64,000 nt of DNA from Photobacterium kagoshimensis. GTDB lineage: Bacteria > Pseudomonadota > Gammaproteobacteria > Enterobacterales > Vibrionaceae. Below, piece after piece: positions 43,210 to 51,916 of this stretch. Location: assembly GCF_050337045.1 (NCBI RefSeq), contig NZ_JAKJSO010000018.1:62001-126000 (forward strand). The letters are read 5' to 3'. The notes beneath the pieces were generated by a model, which made no database searches, was not told where the DNA came from, and was given only the letters and a program-made list of their open reading frames with translations. Both the position numbers and the translations under genes were made by a program. Each line of letters begins with the position of its first letter. Positions within the stretch are counted from its first letter, which is position 1.

Positions 43210-46038
43210 TTAAAAGTTACTTTTTAGCTTCACAAAGAACTGATCTTGACCGAGTGTTTTGTCTAAGCCGCGTGCATAACCAAATGACACAGGCAGGATA
43301 AAGTTATAACCCAGTTTCGCTTCTACGGTTAGCTGCAAACCAGCCCCCGTGAGTTGCTTTCTTTCCTGACCGCTATCCCACATTGCACCAGAGTCAACAA
43401 AGACAGAACCTGAAATATCACCTAAACCAACCGGGTAAAGATCCCAGTTTTTCTCGACGCGCCCAAGCCAAGATTCAAGCTCTAAACGCTGCGTGAAATA
43501 GCGATGGCCTCGTTGAACATTATCACCGTAACCACGTAACGCTTGGGTATCACGGCCAAAACGTATCGCTTCTTCCGCTGTATTACTGCCACCTAATCGA
43601 AATGCTTTTGCTTCGCTGTCGGCATAGCCCGCACCAAGACGCGCAGTTAATGTCATACGAGATGGTAGATCCCATGTTCCTAGCCATTGCGCTTGATATT
43701 TCTGGCCTTGGTAGTCGGTTTTAAAAGCGTCATTGGTTTCTACAATAAGGTCAGCATAATGTCCCCACCCTGTGCCAGGCACATTTAAATAGCGTTCGCG
43801 ATTATCAAACACAACCCCAAGCCCCACTAAGGCCTCATTAGCACTATTAAAAGGTTTTAAGCCGCTGTTGGTCGGTTCAGATTCAACCGCTTCATGATTC
43901 CATACCGCACCCGCATTAAGACTTAACTGATCTTCAAAAGCATTGACAATATTCATGCGCTGAATAGCAAGATTATCTTCGCTCGATATACGGTATTGAT
44001 CCTTCCCTTTTTTCGCTTTTTCAAATTCATAGCTACGAGAAGCAGACACAAGCCAGCGCGTATCATACTCATATTGTAAATTATAGTTTGCCAAGCTATT
44101 AGAAAAATCCCAACTTGCAGAAACTTGGTAACTATGACGATTTAATGCATCCGTACCAGAAGTGGTTACACCCACTAATGACTGTTGATCATCAATACTT
44201 AGTATAGGTAACCAACTTCGAGGATAGATGGTTGAAAGTGCACTGTAAGGCTCTGGCTGAGATTTTTCGACCGAGTTTGCAACTGCTGGTGGATAATTGT
44301 ACCGTCCTTGCTTACTCGTGATATTGAATCTCTCAATGGCGTTTGGCGCCTGTATTTTCCGTAACGCATAGCCTTTTGAACCATAGGCTTGATAAACTAA
44401 ACCTAACCCCGGTTGCCATTGTGGGTCAAAGGCTCCACCAACTTCACTTGTCCATTGCTCGACGTCGCCACTATTAAGGTCCATGACATAAATATTATAA
44501 ACCCCATCATAATCAGCGCTGTACATCACACGGCCATCAGGCAGTATGACAGGTGTACTTTCAATCGCTTTTGTATCTGTTAAGGCTTGCCACTGCTGCG
44601 TGGCTAAATCAAACCGTTCAAGATTCCAACCTTGCTGTGGTCGCTTCAAACTTGCGATTAATGCTGAACCATCAGCAGTAACTGCATAGTTACCTAATAC
44701 AAATTCTTCTTTACCTTGCCATAACTTTTCTTGGTGACTATCAGCTTTCGCGTCAATCAACCATAATTCGCTAAGTCCATCAACTTTACGACTCGTGATT
44801 AACTGCTGACCATTTGGCATCCAGCGAACTTTCTGGAATCGAGAATGATCGGTAATACGTGTCCAGCTATCATTTTTATAAATGAAAACATCATTCGTTA
44901 CACGCCCATCGACATAACTAATGGCGCGAGAAGCTGCAATACCCGCTTTAGGATGAACGTCAAGCGCTGCAATACCTTTGGTATTCACCACAGCTTTCCA
45001 CTGAGTATCACCACTATTTTGCTCTAAGGTACTCAGCACTGGACGATCTTCACCATTTGACAAGTTAACCAATAGTCCGAGTTCACTAGGAGCTGTTATT
45101 TGCGGATAAGGGTTAGTTTGAATGTCCTGACCAATAACAGCATGGGTTTCAAGGCTAGTAATTTGCGCCGCATATTTTTGACCAAGATACTGTTCGAAGT
45201 CTTGCCACAGCGTTATAAAATCTTTTCCAAACGCTCTCTCAGCTGAACCGCTGATAAAGAAATAAGGAATAACTTTACGGCTATAGTCTTGCATATAATC
45301 TTCAATGGCTTTTTCACCATAGGTTGACGCTAAATACTCATAAAAATAGGCGCCATAAAGGTAATGCGTATTGAAAGGTTGTTCTCGCGCAGAAGAAACC
45401 ACTTGTTTTAGCGACTTCTGCCCTTGCGCAACTTCCATTCGCATTTGCATATCGAACATATTGCTTTGCAAACGCCCATAGCCAAGGGCTTTGTTGGTTT
45501 CTAAATAAACCGCTAAGCCTTCAACAAGCAAGGTTGGGGTAAGCGCATGTGGGAACAAAAAGGCATGTCGTCCTAAAACATGACGAATACCTTTCACTGC
45601 CCCATTACCCAATTCCATTTGCATAATGTGAGTGTATTCATGTCGTATCAAAGTATGCATCCACTCATCATTTGAGCTTAAGCTGCTTGATTCATTTGGT
45701 GGCGACATATACAGGCGAATTTGAGGGTAAGGTACAGGAATTGCTGAGCCGTTTGACTCATCAAGATCATCAACAAGAACGAGTTGTGTCTTTAGGTTTG
45801 GGGCTGTTTTAAAAAATGGAAGTAATTCTGTATGCACTCTTTCAGCAATGTTTAATGCTCGGCTAGCATCTTGCTCATTACCAGTACGAAAGCTAATTGA
45901 AAAGTGTGCTGATTCTTGAGTAAGCCAGCTTTGATCTTGTTTATCCCATGCAACAGGCTCAGCCGCCACGTTGGGAGCAATAACCAAAGGCGCTACTAGT
46001 GCACCGACTAAGGCAAAAGGCGTAAGTGTTTTTTTCAT
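43210..46038 (-). CDS. Exported HExxH metallopeptidase - beta-propeller - Omp85-like barrel fusion
   Basis: Large envelope protein, 942 residues. Seen: signal peptide (about 1-26); a zinc peptidase-like domain with H133-E-Y-T-H137 and a likely third ligand E173 in LLVEGLAVYLE, a gluzincin spacing; a TolB/WD40-like beta-propeller (about 330-600) with repeats such as VRWMPNGQQLI and VILPDGRVMYSADYDGVYNIYVMDL (key part YSADYDGVYNIYVMDL); and a C-terminal region (about 630-942) with Omp85/surface-antigen features: VFDNRERYLNVPGTG, FRLGG, LRGYG, VFVDSGAMW and a final F. The start is the ATG at 46038, which gives the signal peptide; 26 further codons upstream are open. Inference: an outer-membrane barrel carrying a periplasmic peptidase and propeller. 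Function unknown. Confidence 0.85.
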   Translation of the reverse strand: MKKTLTPFALVGALVAPLVIAPNVAAEPVAWDKQDQSWLTQESAHFSISFRTGNEQDASRALNIAERVHTELLPFFKTAPNLKTQLVLVDDLDESNGSAIPVPYPQIRLYMSPPNESSSLSSNDEWMHTLIRHEYTHIMQMELGNGAVKGIRHVLGRHAFLFPHALTPTLLVEGLAVYLETNKALGYGRLQSNMFDMQMRMEVAQGQKSLKQVVSSAREQPFNTHYLYGAYFYEYLASTYGEKAIEDYMQDYSRKVIPYFFISGSAERAFGKDFITLWQDFEQYLGQKYAAQITSLETHAVIGQDIQTNPYPQITAPSELGLLVNLSNGEDRPVLSTLEQNSGDTQWKAVVNTKGIAALDVHPKAGIAASRAISYVDGRVTNDVFIYKNDSWTRITDHSRFQKVRWMPNGQQLITSRKVDGLSELWLIDAKADSHQEKLWQGKEEFVLGNYAVTADGSALIASLKRPQQGWNLERFDLATQQWQALTDTKAIESTPVILPDGRVMYSADYDGVYNIYVMDLNSGDVEQWTSEVGGAFDPQWQPGLGLVYQAYGSKGYALRKIQAPNAIERFNITSKQGRYNYPPAVANSVEKSQPEPYSALSTIYPRSWLPILSIDDQQSLVGVTTSGTDALNRHSYQVSASWDFSNSLANYNLQYEYDTRWLVSASRSYEFEKAKKGKDQYRISSEDNLAIQRMNIVNAFEDQLSLNAGAVWNHEAVESEPTNSGLKPFNSANEALVGLGVVFDNRERYLNVPGTGWGHYADLIVETNDAFKTDYQGQKYQAQWLGTWDLPSRMTLTARLGAGYADSEAKAFRLGGSNTAEEAIRFGRDTQALRGYGDNVQRGHRYFTQRLELESWLGRVEKNWDLYPVGLGDISGSVFVDSGAMWDSGQERKQLTGAGLQLTVEAKLGYNFILPVSFGYARGLDKTLGQDQFFVKLKSNF

Positions 46039-46482
46039 AAATCCATATCTTATTATTGCCTGATGTAATATAGGCATATTTTTATATTCAATGCTGTTGT
46101 GATTCACAGTTCGCAAGCTTAAATAAAACCGCTATTCCTAATTAAATATGCAGTTCGCGCAGCACGACAAAATGACGCACGAACTAACAACCAAGAAAGT
46201 GAACAGTGTTTTATTGAGTGGCAATATAAGCATAATTTGCTTAGTAATGTCTAGTAAATTGAGCAATATTTAAAAAACGAAGAAAGATCTGCCCACTATT
46301 TTCCTCACTTAAATATAAAACCGTCCCTAATGGATTAACAATAATGCTTAGTAACCAGAGGTAAAGTATCAAACTTATATAACAATTTAGGCGATACTAT
46401 CCCTTGCTACATTCATTTTCTGTTAAAGTGGACGGTGTAAATTATCAAGCTGCGATATCACGCATTGACTCAAGGATAAGAT
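46039..46482. other. Divergent AT-rich intergenic region
   Basis: Carries promoters for the fusion protein (-) and the UPF0319 gene (+). AAGGATAAG precedes the latter. No repeats of note and no small gene seen. Confidence 0.4.
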
Positions 46483-47127
46483 ATGAAACTTCGAACCGCA
46501 TTTATTGCGCTTGCTGCTGCAAGTGTGAGCCTACCTGCGCTAGCTGACGTAACACTAACACTGCCATCAACTGCTGAACTCGTTCTAGTAAATGGAAAGA
46601 GTGCTGGAGGTAACAACACCTTAACGCTAAAAGATGGCGCTAACCAAGTTGCATTCCGTTACGAAGGCGGTTACCGCGAAAATGGTGATTACTCGCTATT
46701 TAGCTCGAATGTTATGATCATTAAATTTGATGCGGCAAATGCTGATTACACGCTAAAGCTACCGAAAATCACTTCAGAGATTGAAGGCAACCGCTTCAAT
46801 AAAAAGCCGGTTATTAACCTAACTGATGCAAGTGGTAAAGCGGCCAATTTTGAACAAGGTCGCCTTATTAAAAATGGCATCCAATTTGGTCGTGATTTTG
46901 AAGCCGAAATTGCAGCTTATAACCAAACATCCCAGCCAGCCGCACTTGCAGGCGCAGTTGCTGTAACAACACTACCAGCTGTTATATCGCCAACAACACC
47001 GGCAAAAAACAATGCTGCCCCTGTGGTACAACAAGGTGAGAATACAGCTGAAAACATGCTGAACTACTGGTATTCACAAGCTGATGAGGCAACAAAGGCA
47101 CGCTTTAAAGCACGTATAAGCCAGTAA
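46483..47127 (+). CDS. UPF0319 / DUF2057 exported protein (YccT-like)
   Basis: Exported protein of 214 residues. Seen: signal peptide (about 1-21, cut after ALA), then the DUF2057 pattern: LTLPSTAELVLVNGK, LKDGANQVAFRYEG, VMIIKFDA and a conserved late helix ENMLNYWYSQADEATKARF. E. coli YccT of this family affects curli/biofilm, but the biochemical role is not established. In E. coli yccT also lies near rlmI-yccX-tusE-yccA, so its presence here extends the shared neighbourhood. AAGGATAAG six bases upstream supports the start. Confidence 0.9.
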   Translation: MKLRTAFIALAAASVSLPALADVTLTLPSTAELVLVNGKSAGGNNTLTLKDGANQVAFRYEGGYRENGDYSLFSSNVMIIKFDAANADYTLKLPKITSEIEGNRFNKKPVINLTDASGKAANFEQGRLIKNGIQFGRDFEAEIAAYNQTSQPAALAGAVAVTTLPAVISPTTPAKNNAAPVVQQGENTAENMLNYWYSQADEATKARFKARISQ

Positions 47128-47142
47128 CATACCCGCAATTTA

Positions 47143-47169
47143 ATTAAGCGCAACACAGTGTTGCGCTTA
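47143..47169 (+). terminator. Hairpin after the UPF0319 gene
   Basis: Stem TAAGCGCAACAC/GTGTTGCGCTTA with almost no loop (AGT overlap) and no clear T run; either a terminator or a stabilising hairpin. Confidence 0.6.
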
Positions 47170-47552
47170 GTTCAGTCCCCCTGGCTTCCTACCTTCTCCC
47201 ACTTGATACGCCATGTTAGCGCTATAAAATTGTCAATTACCGACTTAGGCACCAAGCCTAGAGTCGCAACCCTATTCTTACCTAATTACCTCAACAATCT
47301 ATCACACTCTAATTTATCAACATTTCACCAGCATACCCCATAGGAATACTGCTATTTTATTAAGTTACCGCTGCAAAATAAGTGGGATTTTGTTGCATGA
47401 AATCAACATCCATTTGGGACTAAGTATGTAAAACTAGACATTTTTAAGTGAATCATTTCAGGCCTTATCTATAGTTGATTTACGGCAAATATAAAGTTTC
47501 ACCTTGTCGTTACAGAATGCGAATTTCATTACTATTATTTAAGGATGATGTC
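47170..47552. other. Leader region of the chitinase gene
   Basis: About 380 AT-rich bases, no gene. Presumed promoter and control region for the chitinase; no regulator site recognised. AAGGA at 47541-47545 is the chitinase ribosome site. Confidence 0.35.
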
Positions 47553-50500
47553 ATGAACCACTCGAAACAAGGAAAGGCACTCAAGCAAAGCTTTATGCTT
47601 AGTACACTTGCCGTTTCATGTGCTCTAGCTTTTAATGCACAAGCTGCAATGGATTGTAGCAACATAGAGACTTGGAACAGTACTACGGCTTATAGTGGTG
47701 GCACCCAAGTACAAGAAGCGAATAAAGTCTTTAAAGCAAATTGGTGGACACAAGGAAATAACCCAGCCTCGCACTCAGGCGCTCACCAAGAGTGGAGTTT
47801 TGTTGACGACTGTATCAATGGTGGGACTAACGAATTACCAACAGTTGCCATCACCTCCCCTTCATCTTCCGATGCAATTGTTACTGGTGATCTGGTTGCC
47901 ATTACAGCGAGTGCTGCAGATGCTGACGGAACTGTCGCTAAAGTTGAATTCTATGTAGGCGCAACCTTGCTTGCGACTATTACCCAAGCACCTTATGTAA
48001 CGAATTGGACTGCCGTTACAGGTAACCAAGCCATTAAAGCCATTGCTTTCGATGACAAAGGCGCGACAGCTGAATCTGTAACAACCGTGAATGTTACAGA
48101 TTCATCTAATACTGTGCCAACAACGGCTGTGACACTTTCAGCCAATAACATCACGCTCGGCGATGTCGTCACCTTAACAGCGACAGCCTCCGATACCGAT
48201 GGCACTGTGGCTAAAGTTGATTTTTACGTTGATGGTGCACTAGTAGGAACAGCAGCAACCGCGCCATATACATTGGCTTATACCACGGCTAAAGCGGGCT
48301 CACTAAAGGTATTTAGCCGCGCCACCGATGATTTAGGCGCTACGGGAGATTCGGCAATTGTTTCACTGACCGTGAAGAACGGCGCAGTTGTGAATAACTG
48401 TCGTCCTGATGGCCTATACCAAACTGAAGGGGTCAATGTTCCATATTGTACTATTTATGATCAAGATGGCCGTGAACAGATGGGGGCTGACCACCCTCGC
48501 CGTGTGATTGGTTATTTCACAAGTTGGCGCTCTGGTGATGACCCACAAGCACAATACCTTGTTAAAGACATTCCATGGGAACAACTGACCCACATTAACT
48601 ACGCATTCGTGAGCATTGGTTCAGACGGTAAAGTGAATGTTGGCGATGTCACAGATCCGAACAATGCTGCAACAGGTAAAGAATGGCCAGGCGTTGAGAT
48701 TGACCCAACACTCGGCTTCAAAGGCCACTTTGGTGCACTGGCAACCTATAAGAAGAAACACGACGTTAAAACACTGATTTCCATTGGTGGCTGGGCTGAA
48801 ACTGGCGGTCACTTTGGTGCTGATGGCAAACGTGTTGCCGATGGTGGTTTCTACACTATGACCACCAATGCTGATGGCTCTATTAACCATGCAGGTATCG
48901 AGAAATTCGCAACGTCAGCAGTGGAAATGCTGCGTAAGTACCAATTTGATGGTTTAGATATTGACTATGAGTACCCAACCTCTATGGCGGGTGCAGGTAA
49001 CCCAGACGATAAAGGTTTCATGGAACCTCGCCGAGCTTACCTATGGGCTTCGTACCAAGAGCTGATGAAAGTATTACGTCAGAAGCTGGATAATGCATCT
49101 GCGCAAGATGGCATTCACTACATGTTAACCATCGCGGCACCATCGTCAGGCTATCTACTTCGCGGTATGGAAACATTCGACGTTACCAAGTACCTCGATT
49201 ACGTCAATATCATGTCGTATGACTTACACGGTGCATGGAATGACCATGTTGGCCATAATGCTGCGCTTTACGATACAGGTAAAGATTCAGAGCTAGCAAT
49301 GTGGAATGTCTACAACACTGCGGCATACGGCGGTATTGGTTACTTAAATACTGACTGGGCATACCACTACTTCCGAGGTTCAATGCCTGCAGGGCGTATC
49401 AATATTGGTGTTCCTTATTATACCCGCGGCTGGCAAGGTGTAACTGGTGGTGAGAATGGTTTATGGGGCCGTGCGGCACTACCAAACCAAGCTGACTGTG
49501 CGCCAGGTACTGGCGAAGGTCAGAAGAACAACTGTGGTAACGGTGCTCTGGGTATCGATAACATGTGGCACGATCTCAACTCTGCTGGTAACGAGATGGG
49601 AGCGGGTTCCAACCCAATGTGGCATGCGAAGAACCTTGCGCAAGGTATTTACGGCACCTACACCGCAGCTTACGGTTTAGACCCAGTTAATGATCCACAA
49701 GATAAGCTGGTAGGTACGTATACTCGTCACTACGACAGCGTCGCTGTAGCACCGTGGTTATGGAACGCAGAGAAAAAAGTATTCCTCTCAACGGAAGATA
49801 AAGACTCTATCAATGTCAAAGCTAATTACGTCATCGACAAAGGCATTGGTGGCATCATGTTCTGGGAGCTTGCAGGGGATTACAACTGTTATGTACTCGA
49901 TGCCAATGGTAATCGTACTGGCGTAGACGTCAGTGAAATGTCATGTAAGAACGGGACTGGTGAATACCATATGGGTAACACTATGACCAAAGCAATGTAC
50001 GAGAAGTTTAAGTCTGCAGCGCCTTACGGTAATAAGGTTGCAACAGGGGCGATTCCGACAGAAGCACTCGACATTACTATCTCTGTAGGTGGGTTCAAAG
50101 TCGGTGATCAGAACTACCCAATTAACCCTAAAATCACCTTCACCAATAATACGGGCCATCCGTTACCTGGTGGCACTGAGTTCCAATTCGATATTCCAAC
50201 CTCTGCGCCTGATAATGCGAAAGATCAATCAGGTGGTGGTCTGAAAGTTATCGCATCTGGTCATACTCAGGCAAACAACATTGGCGGTCTAACGGGTGAA
50301 ATGCACCGTGTGGCCTTTACGCTGCCATCATGGAAAGAATTGCCAGCAGGCGGTACTTACGAACTTGATATGGTTTACTACCTACCTATCTCTGGCCCTG
50401 CAAACTATGCGGTCACTGTGAATGGTAAAGAATACGCCTTTAAGTTTGAGCAACCTGACTTACCAATTGGTGATATCAGTGGCGGTAATAACGGTGGCAA

Positions 50501-50684
50501 ATGTAGCACTGTAGGCCTTAACGTCTACCCTAATTGGCCACAGACCGACTGGGGAGGCAAGCCAAGCCATGCTAACCAAGGCGATAAAATCGTACACAGT
50601 GGCGTCGTCTATAAAGCCAACTGGTGGACAAGTGCAATTCCTGGCAGTGGTGGCAGTTGGACTAAAGTGTGTAAGGTGAAATAA
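47553..50684 (+). CDS. Secreted GH18 chitinase with two chitin-binding modules
   Basis: Extracellular endo-acting chitin hydrolase, 1043 residues. Seen: signal peptide (about 1-31), N-terminal CBM5/12-type chitin-binding module (WNSTTAYSGGTQV, FKANWWTQGNNP), two Ig-like repeats (AASADADGTVAKVEFYV and TASDTDGTVAKVDFYV), a GH18 catalytic domain with D466-G-L-D469-I-D471-Y-E473 where E473 is the proton donor, a further beta domain (about 835-970), and a second CBM5/12 (VVYKANWWTS, GGSWTKVC) at the C terminus. ATG 47553 has AAGGA seven bases upstream; the frame extends 26 codons further without a ribosome site. Related to the ChiA-type chitinases of Vibrio; no exact symbol assigned. Single gene. 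Confidence 0.95.
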   Translation: MNHSKQGKALKQSFMLSTLAVSCALAFNAQAAMDCSNIETWNSTTAYSGGTQVQEANKVFKANWWTQGNNPASHSGAHQEWSFVDDCINGGTNELPTVAITSPSSSDAIVTGDLVAITASAADADGTVAKVEFYVGATLLATITQAPYVTNWTAVTGNQAIKAIAFDDKGATAESVTTVNVTDSSNTVPTTAVTLSANNITLGDVVTLTATASDTDGTVAKVDFYVDGALVGTAATAPYTLAYTTAKAGSLKVFSRATDDLGATGDSAIVSLTVKNGAVVNNCRPDGLYQTEGVNVPYCTIYDQDGREQMGADHPRRVIGYFTSWRSGDDPQAQYLVKDIPWEQLTHINYAFVSIGSDGKVNVGDVTDPNNAATGKEWPGVEIDPTLGFKGHFGALATYKKKHDVKTLISIGGWAETGGHFGADGKRVADGGFYTMTTNADGSINHAGIEKFATSAVEMLRKYQFDGLDIDYEYPTSMAGAGNPDDKGFMEPRRAYLWASYQELMKVLRQKLDNASAQDGIHYMLTIAAPSSGYLLRGMETFDVTKYLDYVNIMSYDLHGAWNDHVGHNAALYDTGKDSELAMWNVYNTAAYGGIGYLNTDWAYHYFRGSMPAGRINIGVPYYTRGWQGVTGGENGLWGRAALPNQADCAPGTGEGQKNNCGNGALGIDNMWHDLNSAGNEMGAGSNPMWHAKNLAQGIYGTYTAAYGLDPVNDPQDKLVGTYTRHYDSVAVAPWLWNAEKKVFLSTEDKDSINVKANYVIDKGIGGIMFWELAGDYNCYVLDANGNRTGVDVSEMSCKNGTGEYHMGNTMTKAMYEKFKSAAPYGNKVATGAIPTEALDITISVGGFKVGDQNYPINPKITFTNNTGHPLPGGTEFQFDIPTSAPDNAKDQSGGGLKVIASGHTQANNIGGLTGEMHRVAFTLPSWKELPAGGTYELDMVYYLPISGPANYAVTVNGKEYAFKFEQPDLPIGDISGGNNGGKCSTVGLNVYPNWPQTDWGGKPSHANQGDKIVHSGVVYKANWWTSAIPGSGGSWTKVCKVK

Positions 50685-50704
50685 CATCTGTTAATCACGT
50701 ATCA

Positions 50705-50732
50705 AGTGCAGGGATTGCCCTGCACTTTTTTA
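50705..50732 (+). terminator. Rho-independent terminator of the chitinase
   Basis: Nine-pair stem AGTGCAGGG/CCCTGCACT, loop ATTG, six T residues. Confidence 0.94.
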
Positions 50733-51179
50733 TTCCCAGTTCTCATACTCTATCGTCATCAGTAACAATCTGGTTACCCTCATCTTTTCCAACGGCAAGC
50801 TTACATTGGCTCTAACAGTGAAAATCTGCGACAAATCGCTCAAAAACCGACCAAACAGTTCAACAGTTACATTTCCTCACTTTTATCTGGTTAAAATATT
50901 CATTCACATTAAAATACAGATACTTATTATTAAATAATCACCATTTTTGTTCATTAACCCATTTGGCCTTGTAGGATTAACTAAACTTCAATTAAACAGC
51001 GTTTGGTTTATAAGCACTTGTTATTAGTATCTAAGAATCAACCACGTTAAAATAATCCTAGGATTTTAACTCTTTTATCATGTATCTCATTGTAAGAAGC
51101 ATAGCTAAACATATTCATTTTTTATGGTAAAGTCTGACTCCAATTTTTAATTTACTAATTAAATGAGTATTTAAGGAAA
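50733..51179. other. AT-rich leader of the L,D-transpeptidase-like gene
   Basis: About 450 bases without a gene; strongly A+T-rich towards the right. AAGGA just before 51180 is the ribosome site. Confidence 0.35.
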
Positions 51180-51824
51180 ATGAAAAGGTTCACTCGTCTA
51201 GTTTTATTGGCTTTGTGGTTTGTATCTTTTAACAGTCTTGCTGCGAACTTCACTCAGCAAACCAATAAAACACAGACACAAGATGTTGTAATTAAATACG
51301 CATTTAAAGCTGCAAAACTTGAAAATATAATGGATTATCAATTATTTAAAGATGGTTATTTAGCTTATGATCATACAAAAAATAAAAAGAAATCAATATT
51401 AACCATTATTGACTACAGCAAACCATCCACACAAAAACGATTCTATGTGATTGATTTAAAAAGAAACAAGCTACTTTACTATACCTATGTCACCCATGGT
51501 GTTAATAGTGGTGGCAAGGTTGCTAATCGTTTTTCTAACGTTGTAAATTCAAAACAAACCTCTTTAGGTACTTTCCTGACTGATACGACCTACCAAGGTG
51601 GTAATGGCTACTCACTTAAATTAGATGGTTTAACAAAAGGTATCAACGACAACGCTCGACGTCGTTACATTGTTATCCACGGCGCTGACTATGCCAATGA
51701 AAGCTTCATTAAGCGCAATGGTTACTTAGGCCGTAGTTGGGGATGTCCTGCATTACCAAAAGCCCTTTCAAAATCAATTATTAATACCATTAAAGGTGGA
51801 AGTGTTATTTACGCTCACGCTTAA
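51180..51824 (+). CDS. Exported YkuD_2-type L,D-transpeptidase-like protein
   Basis: Periplasmic protein of 214 residues. Seen: signal peptide (about 1-22, cut after SLA), then a catalytic-type domain with FYVIDLKRNKLLYYTYVTHG, H167-G-A-D, and R-S-W-G-C189-P-A-L. The cysteine in the S/W-G-C-P context and the upstream histidine fit the L,D-transpeptidase (YkuD_2) active site, which cross-links or modifies peptidoglycan stem peptides. AT-rich, lysine-rich coding style compared with neighbours. Start supported by AAGGA. Single gene with a striking hairpin downstream. Confidence 0.85.
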   Translation: MKRFTRLVLLALWFVSFNSLAANFTQQTNKTQTQDVVIKYAFKAAKLENIMDYQLFKDGYLAYDHTKNKKKSILTIIDYSKPSTQKRFYVIDLKRNKLLYYTYVTHGVNSGGKVANRFSNVVNSKQTSLGTFLTDTTYQGGNGYSLKLDGLTKGINDNARRRYIVIHGADYANESFIKRNGYLGRSWGCPALPKALSKSIINTIKGGSVIYAHA

Positions 51825-51860
51825 TAAAGTAAAGCATAAATAAATTCTTCGGTATTTATT

Positions 51861-51896
51861 TATCATAGAGTTAATTCTTCTATTAACTCTATGATA
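51861..51896. terminator. Perfect 15-pair hairpin between convergent genes
   Basis: TATCATAGAGTTAAT / ATTAACTCTATGATA with a six-base loop TCTTCT, between the transpeptidase (+) and helicase (-) genes. Unusually long and AT-rich, with no T run of note. Confidence 0.75.
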
Positions 51897-51916
51897 CTTA
51901 ATATTAAAAATGTAGA

